Origin: Aestuariivivens insulae
Lineage (GTDB): Bacteria; Bacteroidota; Bacteroidia; Flavobacteriales; Flavobacteriaceae
Reading direction: 5' to 3'
DNA length: 64,000 bases
Assembly (NCBI RefSeq): GCF_022662195.1
Contig: NZ_JAKMCS010000003.1
Coordinates: forward strand, 186,001-250,000
Shown here: positions 8,046-17,523 of the stretch, piece by piece
How positions within the stretch are numbered: position 1 is the stretch's first letter
Layout: every line of letters begins with the position of its first letter
Notes under the pieces: generated by a model
Seen by the model: the letters and a program-made list of their open reading frames with translations, nothing else
What the model was told of the DNA's origin: nothing
The model's database searches: none
Made by a program: the position numbers and the translations under genes

Positions 8046-8495
8046 TTAGTTTTTAATGAATAAATGATTTAATAATTTTTGTGTCTTTATTTCTATGAAC
8101 TTTTGATTGGTAGTGGCACTGTTAAGTCCTCCTAATTTAGGATTCCAAGATCCAGTTTTTAACCATGTCAACTCTTTTATCAGGACTTTAGATATATGTT
8201 CTTCCCCTGTATATAGACAAGTTTTGTAATTGTTTTTTTTTGCAATTTTCAAAAGCTGTATCAATTCTTTTTCATGCCATTCTCCCCCCATAAACAGGAC
8301 GCAGGTTGCAAAGCCCTTATACTTGTTAAGAATTTTATTACAACCCTCAACAGTAAGCGGGGTTCCACTTTTGGCATTCCATAAAAATGGGGAATGACAA
8401 CCCTCACACCTTAGCGGACATCCGGAAATGGAAAAGCATAAACTTATTTCCCCTGGCACTTCTTGCAGCGCTATTTCAAAATTATGGTAGTTCAT
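8046..8495 (-). CDS. nrdG: Anaerobic ribonucleotide reductase activating protein
   Basis: Radical-SAM activase that installs the glycyl radical on NrdD. The CX3CX2C cluster motif is C26, C30 and C33 (SGCPLRCEGCHSP), and FMGGEW is the conserved SAM-binding GGE. The length of 149 residues is at the short end of the family, which is usual for NrdG. It is the upstream gene of the nrdG-nrdD pair and ends 4 bases before the nrdD start, which suggests translational coupling. Confidence 0.93.
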   Translation of the reverse strand: MNYHNFEIALQEVPGEISLCFSISGCPLRCEGCHSPFLWNAKSGTPLTVEGCNKILNKYKGFATCVLFMGGEWHEKELIQLLKIAKKNNYKTCLYTGEEHISKVLIKELTWLKTGSWNPKLGGLNSATTNQKFIEIKTQKLLNHLFIKN

Positions 8496-8798
8496 TTTAA
8501 TAAATAATAAAAGACCTTTTTATCATTTATTAAAAATAAAATGTTTTGTAGTTTGATTTTAACTGTACGAAAGTGAGTTATAAAAAGGTTATCAACAACT
8601 AGTCGCCCACAAATAATAAATGGCTTAATTTGAATTTATTACAAAATAAAAACACAGCAATAGCACACATAAAAGCCTCCATAGACGGTATTATTATACG
8701 AAATTAAATTCATATAAACACTTCACTAAAGTATGGATACGCAGAGCAAACTATTGCAAAAAAGTTAAACCTCTTTTTAATCTACAAATTAAAGTTTA
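8496..8798. other. Intergenic region upstream of nrdG
   Basis: This 303-base gap must hold the nrdG-nrdD promoter and the 3' end of the unknown gene on its right. I looked for FNR-like TTGAT...ATCAA and NrdR-type boxes and found none convincing. It is very AT-rich with several short A/T repeats. No coding frame is visible. Confidence 0.5.
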
Positions 8799-10616
8799 CT
8801 ATTTTAAATTAACCTTTGAGGGCACCTCAATAATTTCAGAATGGATTCGATTTAATACCATTTCACTTTTATCCAATTCGTTTAAAATGGCTTCTCTCAT
8901 ACTTTCAAACACCTGCTTGGTGTCGTTAAATAAATTGCGATAGTATGAAACACCCGCTATCATATTATTAGCAAAAACCAATAAATAGTTTGCTTCTTTT
9001 TTATTGAAAGGGGCTTTAGTAGTCTCTAATTTGGTTTTTAAAAAATCGATGTAGATATGTAGTTCCTTTATAAATAAGTTTGGACGATCTTTTCTGGCTA
9101 TCATATTGGCTCTACCATAAATATGATCGGTTATATTTTTTAAACTCATCACTTTTGAATAGTATGCCATGTTTGGACCCGGGCATATAGAGACACCTTT
9201 ACCTTCTACCTTAGTATCCAATTTGTATTTTAATAACGCTGAAGTCCCTAGCCCAACACAAGTGCATGATTTTTCTGTTATGGCATTGTATTGTTTTTGA
9301 TAGTCTTCTTCTGGCAGTCCTTGCTTCTGTAAATCCTTTATTTTTAAATGTTGGTATTCTCTGGAGGCCGTGCAAATCCCCGTATCCTTAAACTCTTTAT
9401 TTAGTGCCACAAACTTTTTTGGGCATGAACTCCCTGGTCTTCCCTTGTTAATTAGGGTCTGCTTTTCGGCGTCTTTAGTATTATCTTTAAGGTTGTTAAA
9501 AGGCACACCTAAAGGCGATATATCACTTAAGTACAGATCTTTTTCTTCTGCCTTAGCTAGCTTATCCAATGTCTCACCGTCTACCGAAGTTGCTTCGGGC
9601 ACCAATAAAAAGGGCGACCCCCAACCTATGGAATCCAAATTATAATGTTTTAACAAAAAGGCATGCTCTTCATCTGTTCCCACACCTCCCTGGGCGGTAA
9701 CCTTTATTTGTAATGGTTGTTTAGGAACTGTACGCCCTTGGGCTTCCAATGCTTTTTTCAACAAGGCCTCCATATCTACCCTTAATTCGGCTCTTTTTTC
9801 TTTAAACTCAGCCAAAACAGGCCCTAAAAGGAGTCCGTCTGTAGCAAAAGCATGCCCTCCACAGTTAAGACCGGATTCAATTCTATATTCTGAAACCCAT
9901 AATCCTTTTTTGGCCAAAAACTTACCTTGAACCAATGCCGACCTATAATCGCTAACCTTTAAGATGATCTTCTTTTTAAATAGGCCTTCTTCGTTTGGGA
10001 AAAAATCATCGAACTGTGATAGGTAACTGTAAAGCCTCGGGTTCATTCCGGCAGAAAGCACCACCGAGGAATTTAGTTTACTTTTTACAAAACCCCTTAA
10101 AGCAGCATGGGCATCGTTATATATGGTAGGTAGTTTTTCCTTATTTTTATAATTGTCCTTATCGACCTTGGTCATGATATTTACATCAATACTACCCATA
10201 GACAGATTATGAGCTGCCCATTGCTTTATTTCTGAAAAGTCAAACCCTTTGGAAGCCAATTTTTTAAACTCTGTTTTAAGTTTAGAGGTTTCTGGAAGCA
10301 TATCTATATAGGCTAAAAAATCTTCGGTTTTTTCGGTTGACAGCTGTTTTAATTCCTCAAATTTCTTGGTGGCCAAATCACTTATTAAATTAAGATATGA
10401 TGTGATTCTTTGGGCTCGAAAATCTTCAGCTCTATTAGTTATTTCTTGGTAAGGCAGCTTAAATTTTTCGCAATACATTTTTCTTAATTTCTCAAGCAAG
10501 ATATCATCGACCAAAGAAATTACAGAATCCATACCATATTGTGCTACTTTTAGAGGTGTATCAATTGTAAAGCCAATTCCCATAACGGGAATGTGAAACG
10601 AATGTGTGTTTTTCAT
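8799..10616 (-). CDS. Conserved large protein of unknown function, about 605 residues
   Basis: I do not recognise a characterised family, although the sequence looks like a conserved Bacteroidota protein. The N-terminus contains HIPVMGIGFTIDTPLKVAQY, reminiscent of the first strand of FMN-type TIM barrels. Later motifs are ESGLNCGGHAFATDG, TAQGGVGTDEEHAFLL and IGWGSPFLLVPEAT. Clustered cysteines appear in GSSCPKK, GICTAS, CTCVGLG and SICPGPN, a layout that could bind metal or an Fe-S cluster. The C-terminal 120 residues look helical. No signal peptide or membrane segment is seen. A TTG at 10637 extends the frame by seven codons but overlaps a -7-like box, so the ATG at 10616 is preferred. It is divergent from ppc across 262 bases. 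Confidence 0.8.
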   Translation of the reverse strand: MKNTHSFHIPVMGIGFTIDTPLKVAQYGMDSVISLVDDILLEKLRKMYCEKFKLPYQEITNRAEDFRAQRITSYLNLISDLATKKFEELKQLSTEKTEDFLAYIDMLPETSKLKTEFKKLASKGFDFSEIKQWAAHNLSMGSIDVNIMTKVDKDNYKNKEKLPTIYNDAHAALRGFVKSKLNSSVVLSAGMNPRLYSYLSQFDDFFPNEEGLFKKKIILKVSDYRSALVQGKFLAKKGLWVSEYRIESGLNCGGHAFATDGLLLGPVLAEFKEKRAELRVDMEALLKKALEAQGRTVPKQPLQIKVTAQGGVGTDEEHAFLLKHYNLDSIGWGSPFLLVPEATSVDGETLDKLAKAEEKDLYLSDISPLGVPFNNLKDNTKDAEKQTLINKGRPGSSCPKKFVALNKEFKDTGICTASREYQHLKIKDLQKQGLPEEDYQKQYNAITEKSCTCVGLGTSALLKYKLDTKVEGKGVSICPGPNMAYYSKVMSLKNITDHIYGRANMIARKDRPNLFIKELHIYIDFLKTKLETTKAPFNKKEANYLLVFANNMIAGVSYYRNLFNDTKQVFESMREAILNELDKSEMVLNRIHSEIIEVPSKVNLK

Positions 10617-10634
10617 AAAAATTACGTTAATCGG

Positions 10635-10642
10635 CAAATATA
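10635..10642 (-). promoter_or_regulatory. Candidate -7 element TATATTTG
   Basis: On the minus strand the bases read TATATTTG, matching TAnnTTTG, 19 bases upstream of the ATG at 10616. It overlaps the alternative TTG start at 10637, which argues that this TTG is not used. No clear -33 TTG was found. Confidence 0.42.
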
Positions 10643-10878
10643 TTGTGTATAAAACCCGCAGAACATGATTTATGTCATGTAGTAAAACATATCCCGCTTA
10701 TTAAAACCCTAATTTATGCAAGGAAAGCATTAAAAAGATACATGGATAGCAAGCCTTTTTTTTAATTATTCTTAATGAGAATTTACCAAATAGCTTAAAT
10801 TGATAAAACTTAGCCTTAAACACGCTCCTTAATTTAAGCTTTAGTATTTTTATGGCTAATTTTCAATAGACTGATACT

Positions 10879-13467
10879 ATGTCCGTAGAACCAAAATTAA
10901 AACGATTTAAGCAAAATGTATTGTCAAAATACCAAATATACAACAGTATATTTATGACCTTACCTTTTGACACCATTACAAAAACAGGAGTTTTATTGCC
11001 TTTATTCCATGAAACCTGCCAAAAAGGGTTTGCTAAAGGTGATGATCCCACCACTATAGTCGATACTTTTTTTAAGAAATACCAAGCCAGACGTACCAAA
11101 GAAAGCCAAATAAATTTACTGTTTAGGTTTATCCAGTACATAGAACGCCAGGTAGTTTTATTTGATGCCATTGAAGATGCCGCTTTCCCTATAATCAATA
11201 ATATGGAAGGGCTGGGAACTTTACGCAACCTAAAGGAAACTGCTAATTCTGAAAACCGATTACAGGAACTCAAAGACTATTTAGAGGAGTTTAAGGTACG
11301 TATCGTCCTAACGGCTCACCCTACTCAGTTTTACCCTGGCTCTGTTTTAGGTATTATAACCGATTTAACCGAAGCCATTAAAGAAAACAACCTAAACGAG
11401 ATTAATAATTTATTTGGTCAGTTAGGTAAGACGCCGTTTTTCAAAAGGGAAAAACCAACCCCTTACGATGAAGCCATAAGCTTAATCTGGTATTTAGAGA
11501 ATGTGTTTTATACTTCTTTTGGAGAAATTTACAATTACATCCAACAAAATATTTACGACGACGGCAAGAAGCACAACGAAATCATTAACATTGGCTTCTG
11601 GCCTGGTGGTGACCGTGACGGCAACCCTTTTGTTAAGCCAGACACAACCTTAAAAGTAGCCAAAAAGCTTAAACAGGCTGTCCTTAAAAAATACTATCAG
11701 GACTTAAAGAATTTAAGACGACGCCTAACCTTTAGGGATGTTGAGGAACGCATTGTAAGGCTGGAAACCCTTATGTACAATTACAGCCTAGATCCTTATA
11801 AGGAAGATGCTATTACTTATAAAGAACTCATTAAGGAATTACTAAGCATAAGAAACCTGGTTGTTGAAGAACACCAATCGCTATACGTTTCTCAAATAAA
11901 CACTTTAATTAACAGAATCCATCTTTTTGGTTACCATTTTGCCACATTGGACATTAGGCAAGATAGTAGAATACACCATACCGTTTTCACTACGGTTATT
12001 GACCACTTGATTGAAAAAGGCAGTTCATTCTTCCCTAAAAATTATCACGATTTAAGTGAAGCTGAACAAATAGAGATCCTATCGAAAGCAAACGATGACA
12101 TAGATGATTTAAGTGTATTCGATGATGAAATGGTGGTCAATACCCTTAAGACTATTAAGTGCATTAAAGACATTCAGTCTAATAACGGGGAAAAAGGTGC
12201 TAACCGTTACATTATTAGTAACAACCAAACGGCTTTAAATGTTATGCAGTTGTTTGCTATGCTAAAAATGGCAGCCTTTAAAGACGATTTAACAGTTGAT
12301 GTGGTTCCATTATTTGAAACCATTCCTGACCTAGAAAATGCCCCTGCCGTTATGGAGCAATTGTATAGCAACCCGGCCTATAGAGCGCATTTGGCCAAAC
12401 GCGGCAATAGACAAACCATTATGTTAGGCTTTTCAGACGGTACTAAAGATGGTGGGTACTTAATGGCCAACTGGGGTATTTACAAGGCCAAGGAACTCCT
12501 TACCGAAATGTCCAGAAAATATGATATTACAGCCATATTTTTTGATGGCCGTGGTGGACCACCAGCAAGAGGTGGCGGAAAGACCCATAATTTTTATGCT
12601 TCGTTAGGCCCAACCATAGAAGACAAAGAAGTACAGTTAACCATACAAGGACAAACCATTAGTTCTAACTTTGGAACTTTGGATTCTTCGCAATACAACT
12701 TGGAGCAACTTATAAGTTCCGGATTGTTTAACCGCTTCGGAAAAAATAAAATTCCGATATCTGCCGACGATAAAGCCGTAATGAACGATTTGGCCGAAAC
12801 CAGTTACCAAGCCTATAAGGATTTTAAAAGTCACCCTATGTTCATTCCGTATTTGGAACGCATGAGTACTTTAAAATACTATGCTAAAACTAATATTGGT
12901 AGCCGTCCATCTAAACGTTCTAAATCTGATAAATTGGTATTTTCCGATTTAAGGGCCATACCATTTGTAGGGTCTTGGAGCCAGTTAAAACAAAACGTAC
13001 CAGGATTTTTTGGTGTGGGCACGGCCATAAAAGCTTATGAAGATAGAGGAGAATTAGACAAGGTTATACAACTTTACAATAACTCTAAGTTCTTTAAAAC
13101 TTTATTGGAAAACAGTATGATGTCCCTAACCAAATCGTTCTTCGATCTTACAAAATACATGTCGAAAGACGAAGAATTTGGTGCATTTTGGGGCATTATA
13201 TACGACGAATACCTAACCACTAAACGCCTACTCTTAAAAGTAGCAGGTTATAAGGAACTAATGGAAAATGAACCTTCGGGCAAAGCCTCCATCGAGGTAC
13301 GCGAATCTATTGTATTACCTCTATTGACGATACAGCAATACGCCCTTAAAAAGGTTCAGGAATTGAATAAAGCCGATGTTAAGGACGAAGAGCAACTTAA
13401 GATTTTTGAAAAAATCGTTACCCGTTCTTTATTTGGTAATATTAATGCCAGTAGGAATTCGGCGTAA
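10879..13467 (+). CDS. ppc: Phosphoenolpyruvate carboxylase
   Basis: Carboxylates PEP with bicarbonate to oxaloacetate, the main anaplerotic entry to the TCA cycle. The catalytic His is H147 in RIVLTAHPTQ. The PEP/metal region GFWPGGDRDGNPFV and the glycine-rich loop FFDGRGGPPARGGG are intact. The C-terminus ends NINASRNSA, close to the conserved C-terminal NTG-type end of the family. The 862 residues are normal. It is a single-gene unit with its own terminator, and it uses bicarbonate, the ion handled by the carbonic anhydrase/SulP operon at 30-36 kb. Confidence 0.96.
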   Translation: MSVEPKLKRFKQNVLSKYQIYNSIFMTLPFDTITKTGVLLPLFHETCQKGFAKGDDPTTIVDTFFKKYQARRTKESQINLLFRFIQYIERQVVLFDAIEDAAFPIINNMEGLGTLRNLKETANSENRLQELKDYLEEFKVRIVLTAHPTQFYPGSVLGIITDLTEAIKENNLNEINNLFGQLGKTPFFKREKPTPYDEAISLIWYLENVFYTSFGEIYNYIQQNIYDDGKKHNEIINIGFWPGGDRDGNPFVKPDTTLKVAKKLKQAVLKKYYQDLKNLRRRLTFRDVEERIVRLETLMYNYSLDPYKEDAITYKELIKELLSIRNLVVEEHQSLYVSQINTLINRIHLFGYHFATLDIRQDSRIHHTVFTTVIDHLIEKGSSFFPKNYHDLSEAEQIEILSKANDDIDDLSVFDDEMVVNTLKTIKCIKDIQSNNGEKGANRYIISNNQTALNVMQLFAMLKMAAFKDDLTVDVVPLFETIPDLENAPAVMEQLYSNPAYRAHLAKRGNRQTIMLGFSDGTKDGGYLMANWGIYKAKELLTEMSRKYDITAIFFDGRGGPPARGGGKTHNFYASLGPTIEDKEVQLTIQGQTISSNFGTLDSSQYNLEQLISSGLFNRFGKNKIPISADDKAVMNDLAETSYQAYKDFKSHPMFIPYLERMSTLKYYAKTNIGSRPSKRSKSDKLVFSDLRAIPFVGSWSQLKQNVPGFFGVGTAIKAYEDRGELDKVIQLYNNSKFFKTLLENSMMSLTKSFFDLTKYMSKDEEFGAFWGIIYDEYLTTKRLLLKVAGYKELMENEPSGKASIEVRESIVLPLLTIQQYALKKVQELNKADVKDEEQLKIFEKIVTRSLFGNINASRNSA

Positions 13468-13493
13468 ATAAAAGAAGATTACATTTTTATAAG

Positions 13494-13523
13494 AGGTGCC
13501 ATTCATGTAATGGCGCCTTTTTT
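13494..13523 (+). terminator. Terminator after ppc
   Basis: AGGTGCCATT (13494-13503) pairs with AATGGCGCCT (13509-13518), one G-T wobble, around a 5-base loop, and is followed by TTTTTT. It starts 26 bases after the ppc stop. Confidence 0.82.
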
Positions 13524-13566
13524 ATTAGAAGTTTAATACCCAAACTCGGGTTTTATTTAAATTGAA

Positions 13567-14112
13567 TTAGTCTAAAAGTATTTCAGGTTTTGGTCTACTT
13601 TTAGTTGGAATTTCATTAAGAATAGAAACAATCCACCAACGCCCCTCTTGCTTCATTAGATGAAAGCTATCCACACCCTCTCTAGGCGCCTTACTTTTAC
13701 CTGGGATATATGAAGTGTATAAAACAAGTACATGGGCTATATTTCCAAAAACCATTGATTTAATTTTTACCACCTTTTCCTCAAAGCCCGTCTCTTTAAC
13801 ATTGTAGTTCTTTATGAAATTCTCAAAATCCAAAACCCAACCCTCTAAGGTCAAGGCTTCTGTTTTTTCTGGCCCTAAACGCATTACTACGATGGCCTCT
13901 TTTAAGAATAAGGTTCGCACATAATCCCAATCGGGGGTTTTCCCAGCTGGAAAGGTTACTTGGTCATAAAGGTGGCTTACGAGGTGTTCCGGACTGCTAA
14001 AGTTTATATTCTCTTGGGCATATAAAATGGAACTGAACAAACTGGAGCACATAATAGCCACAAGAATACCCCTTTTACAATAGGACAATCTCTGTTTAAT
14101 AATAGAATTCAT
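13567..14112 (-). CDS. Exported NTF2-like (SnoaL/DUF4440-type) protein
   Basis: A 181-residue protein with an N-terminal signal peptide (GILVAIMCSSLFSSILYAQ) and a single NTF2-like alpha-beta cone domain. The domain is recognised from the PDWDYVRTLFLKEAIVVMRLG opening and the closing HLMKQEGRWWIVSILNEIP strands. Members often bind small ligands or carry out isomerase or lyase chemistry, but no catalytic residues can be named here. It lies 23 bases downstream of the nitrilase gene and probably shares its message. Confidence 0.68.
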   Translation of the reverse strand: MNSIIKQRLSYCKRGILVAIMCSSLFSSILYAQENINFSSPEHLVSHLYDQVTFPAGKTPDWDYVRTLFLKEAIVVMRLGPEKTEALTLEGWVLDFENFIKNYNVKETGFEEKVVKIKSMVFGNIAHVLVLYTSYIPGKSKAPREGVDSFHLMKQEGRWWIVSILNEIPTKSRPKPEILLD

Positions 14113-14135
14113 AAGTTAGGAGTTTGAAAAAATTG

Positions 14136-15053
14136 CTATCCTTTCTTTTTTACAGAAAAATGAAACACATCGGGTCTAGAATAATGCCCCACGACATCAA
14201 ACATACGTTTTGCCTTTACGATCTCATCCAGATCGATATCTGCATATAAAATGCCTTCTTCAGCCTCTAATGGCCCCGCAATAATTTTTCCGTTAGGTGC
14301 TATAATGGCACTATTCCCGGTATTTATCCATTCCCTGCCTTCTGGGTAACGTTTTTTAAATTCATGGGTATCTGGAATAGCTTCCATTTTTAAAGCCATA
14401 CAGGTACTTATTACAAACAAGCCCCCTTCTCTGGCTATATGCTGCATAGTTTGTAACCAGTTAGGACTCTTGTCCCAGGTAGGGGACACCAAAATTTGAG
14501 TTCCCAATTCGTAAATGGCATTTCTGGCCAAAGGCATAAAGTTTTCCCAACAAACCAATCCTGCTATTTTTCCAACTGAAGTATGGTAGCCAGACAAGGT
14601 ACTACCATCGCCTTGTGACCAAATAAGGCGTTCCCCGCCCGTTGGGATTAACTTTCTATGCTTACCAATAATTGCTCCTTTGTCATCAATAAACAACAAG
14701 CTATTGAACAAGCTCGCATTACTGGTTTCGGTATTGCGTTCATTGAGACCAATAACAACATTTATTTTTGCTGCTTTGGCCGCTTTACAAAGGCTACTAG
14801 TGGTTTCATCTGGAATAGAAACAGCGTTTGCTACCAATTGCAAATACAGCTCATTTAATTCTGCGCCTTTGCTATTGGGGATTAGCCACACCCAATCTGG
14901 GTAACCAGAGATAAATGCCTCTGGAAAAACAATTAAACCAGCCCCTTTTTTACCTGCTTCTAAAATAGCTTGGCATGCTTTCTCAACCGTTTTTTCTTTG
15001 TTTAGGAATACAGGTGACAACTGAGCTGCTGCAACCTTTGTAATCTTAGTCAT
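14136..15053 (-). CDS. Nitrilase-type carbon-nitrogen hydrolase
   Basis: Member of the nitrilase superfamily, hydrolysing a C-N bond in a nitrile or amide through a Glu-Lys-Cys triad. The triad is visible as E45 (VFPEAFISG), K134 (GKHRKLIPT) and C168 (GLVCWENFMPLAR). The CWENFMP and LIPTGGERLIW motifs favour the true nitrilase branch over amidases, but the natural substrate is unknown. The length of 305 residues is typical, and no signal peptide is seen, so it should be cytosolic. It is followed by the NTF2-like gene. Confidence 0.88.
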   Translation of the reverse strand: MTKITKVAAAQLSPVFLNKEKTVEKACQAILEAGKKGAGLIVFPEAFISGYPDWVWLIPNSKGAELNELYLQLVANAVSIPDETTSSLCKAAKAAKINVVIGLNERNTETSNASLFNSLLFIDDKGAIIGKHRKLIPTGGERLIWSQGDGSTLSGYHTSVGKIAGLVCWENFMPLARNAIYELGTQILVSPTWDKSPNWLQTMQHIAREGGLFVISTCMALKMEAIPDTHEFKKRYPEGREWINTGNSAIIAPNGKIIAGPLEAEEGILYADIDLDEIVKAKRMFDVVGHYSRPDVFHFSVKKKG

Positions 15054-15221
15054 ATTGTATATTTTCTAATTAGTGCAATTGCTTTATGCTTTGTTTGGTT
15101 GCGTCTTACTTCAATGTAACTCATTTAACCCCTTCCTAATCTTTAGGCAACTTTTCCCTGTCCGACTGTTTTTTTAAAAAACTGATGGCCATTGGAATAA
15201 ATACCCATCTTTTATTCATTG

Positions 15222-16025
15222 TCATTTTTTAGTTGCATAGAAAGCAAATCTTGACAAATCTTTATGTGCTCCCAGTCTAGCACATACTTCAAAGAATTGT
15301 TGCTGCCCTTCGAATACCTCTTTACCCTCGGCCTTAATGAGTAAATCTGCTTTGTTTGCTCTAGCGTTTCTCCACTTTAAAGCCATCTGAGCCATATTTT
15401 CAGTTCTATCTACTTTATGCACAATATTAAACCCTGATTCACTTAATAACTTCTCGTCAACGCCGTCTGCTACAAAAAGAAAATATCCTATTGATGATCT
15501 AATTTCGATATCTTCTTTTGAAAGTGATCCTGTTACCGTAATTGGATCTGTAAACAACAGTTTCCCATTTGACTTAAGTACACGGTTCCATTCATTTAGA
15601 ACCTGAAGTCTATTTGGCAAATGATTGATGGCGTCTATACACATAACAGCATCAAAAGATGCATTTTCAAATGGCAGCTTGCCGCTGGCATCAATTACCA
15701 TAAATTTTGATTGGCTTGTGAGATCTTTTTCTTTGGCTTGCTTTTTTGCAGCTTTAATGCCATCTTCATGAATATCTACACCGGTAATGAAACAACCCAT
15801 ACGTTCGGCCAAGCGTAGGGTAGGCCCTCCTGAACCACAGGCGACATCCAGCAGTACATCTTCTTTGTCTAAGCTTAACCATTCAATAAAAAGATCTTGC
15901 TCCTCTTGGGTAATCCAACCATTCTGACCAATATCTGACCCATATGTTTCCTGCCTTATCTCTTTATAAAGATTGGTCACAAAATTGGAGTACTGTGGTC
16001 CGTAATGATCTACTTTCTTGCTCAT
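15222..16025 (-). CDS. SAM-dependent class I methyltransferase
   Basis: A 267-residue class I methyltransferase. Motif I is LLDVACGSGGPTLRLAERMG, the acidic residue after strand 2 is in ITGVDIHEDGI, and motif post-I/II is ASFDAVMCIDAINHL. The arrangement resembles small-molecule and sarcosine/glycine-type N-methyltransferases, but the acceptor is not identifiable. It ends 168 bases upstream of the nitrilase gene, all on one strand, so co-transcription is possible. Confidence 0.85.
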   Translation of the reverse strand: MSKKVDHYGPQYSNFVTNLYKEIRQETYGSDIGQNGWITQEEQDLFIEWLSLDKEDVLLDVACGSGGPTLRLAERMGCFITGVDIHEDGIKAAKKQAKEKDLTSQSKFMVIDASGKLPFENASFDAVMCIDAINHLPNRLQVLNEWNRVLKSNGKLLFTDPITVTGSLSKEDIEIRSSIGYFLFVADGVDEKLLSESGFNIVHKVDRTENMAQMALKWRNARANKADLLIKAEGKEVFEGQQQFFEVCARLGAHKDLSRFAFYATKK

Positions 16026-16223
16026 AATATGCTAATGCAAATTTTTATGAATCGTATCCAAAGGGCACGGTCTTAATCCTGCTGTAATACATAATCATTG
16101 AATGTTTCTTGATAGGTCCCGAGCTATTGTAAATATAAGAAATTTAGGGTTACAAAAATTTACAATGATAAAGCGGGGCTTGCCATTTTCAACAGGTTTA
16201 TTCCCTTAACACATTATGGTTAG

Positions 16224-16649
16224 TTAAGCTGGTTCAAGCACATGTATTATAATACCTAATACTCCAATTGCCAAACAAAGTGGCGAAAACAATTTTGTAT
16301 CCCACTTAGCGAACTCAGTAGTTTTCACACGTTTATAAAAGCCAACATATTTAAATTCTCCAACAGCCCGCAAAAGAAATATTATAGGTATTATCCAACT
16401 TCCATAGGTCATTAACCATTCGGGCAAATTATAGGCAATAAGTCCAGATTTAAACAGGTAAAACATTCCGAATGCTGTTAAGCCTATCCCAACAAGAGCA
16501 CTGTCTATTTTTTTAGGATTCAATAGCCTTTTTCCATTTTCATTGGTTGGTAGGGATTGTGCGAATCCAAACGTTCCTCCAACAACCCAATTGAAATGAA
16601 TTAATCCGAGTACAATGAAGATCATACTTAATAATATTGATAGAACCAT
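16224..16649 (-). CDS. DUF3995-type small membrane protein
   Basis: A 141-residue integral membrane protein with four predicted hydrophobic segments. The opening LGLIHFNWVVGGTFGF followed by an LP....GK loop and a VGIGLTAFGMFYL segment is typical of DUF3995. The function is unknown. It begins 3 bases after the stop of the phosphoesterase lipoprotein gene, so the two are almost certainly translated from one message. Confidence 0.75.
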   Translation of the reverse strand: MVLSILLSMIFIVLGLIHFNWVVGGTFGFAQSLPTNENGKRLLNPKKIDSALVGIGLTAFGMFYLFKSGLIAYNLPEWLMTYGSWIIPIIFLLRAVGEFKYVGFYKRVKTTEFAKWDTKLFSPLCLAIGVLGIIIHVLEPA

Positions 16650-16652
16650 ATT

Positions 16653-17486
16653 TTAATGAGTTGTTTTATTCTGTTTCTCAATTGGCGATAGCAAGGCCAC
16701 GAAATGATGCGCTATCGAATCTGGTGAAACCTTCCAAAGCCGAAAGCCAAAAGGCCTATCGTCGAAATTCTTACTGGTAGTTTCACCACTTACCAGTTGG
16801 ATATCTTTATAATTATTGACCACCAACTTATGCGTATGGCCAGAGAGATACGCTACTACCTTGTGCTGTACAAATAAGTCCAGTAGTTCCTGTCTTTTTT
16901 CCATAGGAAGGTTGAAGTATTGCTCTTCTTCTTCGGGAGACTCTAGATATAACGGATAATGCCCAACAACAAATACCGGATACTGTTTGTCTTGCTGCGC
17001 CTTAAGTGTTTCTTTAAACCAATGGTCATGTGTTTCCGATTCATCCTTAACATTAACTTTCCACAATTGGGTATTTGTTACAATAAACGAATAATCCTTA
17101 TGTTGGAATTGGTAATAATCCTTTCCTATGGTTTTTCGGTAATAATGTAGCGTGGTATCATTGGGCGTATTACCTATATCGTGATTTCCCGGTGCGACAT
17201 GGCAAGGCACCTTAAACCCTTTCATAATGCTTTTGAAATCGGCATAGGAGCTATCTGTAGCCTTATCGACCAGGTCGCCACATATGACAACAAAATCAGG
17301 GTTAAGCGCATTTATTTGTTTAACGGCCTGTTTAAATGTTTTTAAATCATGCATATAACCTCCCATTCCCAATTGCGTATCACACAATTGAACAAAGGAA
17401 AATGGCTTTTGCTCCTTTTTGGCACAAGAGATATTGAGTACAAATAAGGCAATCCATATTGTATATCTATTTAGTGGTAAAGCCAT
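16653..17486 (-). CDS. Calcineurin-like metallophosphoesterase lipoprotein (CPPED1-like)
   Basis: A 277-residue phosphoesterase with a lipoprotein signal ending in the lipobox LNISC, so it is likely anchored to an envelope membrane. The metal-binding blocks are in order: LCDTQLG (D-x-Q in place of the usual D-x-H, as in the CPPED1/CSTP1 branch), GDLVD, GNHD, VGHYP and GHTH. The substrate is unknown. It forms a tight pair with the DUF3995 gene. Confidence 0.85.
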   Translation of the reverse strand: MALPLNRYTIWIALFVLNISCAKKEQKPFSFVQLCDTQLGMGGYMHDLKTFKQAVKQINALNPDFVVICGDLVDKATDSSYADFKSIMKGFKVPCHVAPGNHDIGNTPNDTTLHYYRKTIGKDYYQFQHKDYSFIVTNTQLWKVNVKDESETHDHWFKETLKAQQDKQYPVFVVGHYPLYLESPEEEEQYFNLPMEKRQELLDLFVQHKVVAYLSGHTHKLVVNNYKDIQLVSGETTSKNFDDRPFGFRLWKVSPDSIAHHFVALLSPIEKQNKTTH

Positions 17487-17523
17487 AGTTATAATATCTT
17501 ATATCTGGTTTTTTACTTTTTCA

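Noticed and set aside
8496-8798. Search for FNR-like or NrdR-like boxes upstream of the anaerobic reductase.
   Set aside because: Only weak AT-rich partial matches were seen; none is reported.
10617-10637. Seven-codon N-terminal extension of the unknown 605-residue protein from a TTG.
   Set aside because: The TTG overlaps a -7-like box, and the downstream ATG gives a natural start.
10863-11273. A 136-codon minus-strand frame opposite the start of ppc.
   Set aside because: The opposite strand encodes the conserved start of PEP carboxylase, so this is a shadow.
15136-15219. A 27-codon minus-strand frame starting 5 bases after the methyltransferase stop.
   Set aside because: Close spacing suggests coupling, but the length and lack of any recognisable pattern make it weaker than the micro-genes reported at 49736 and 61632.
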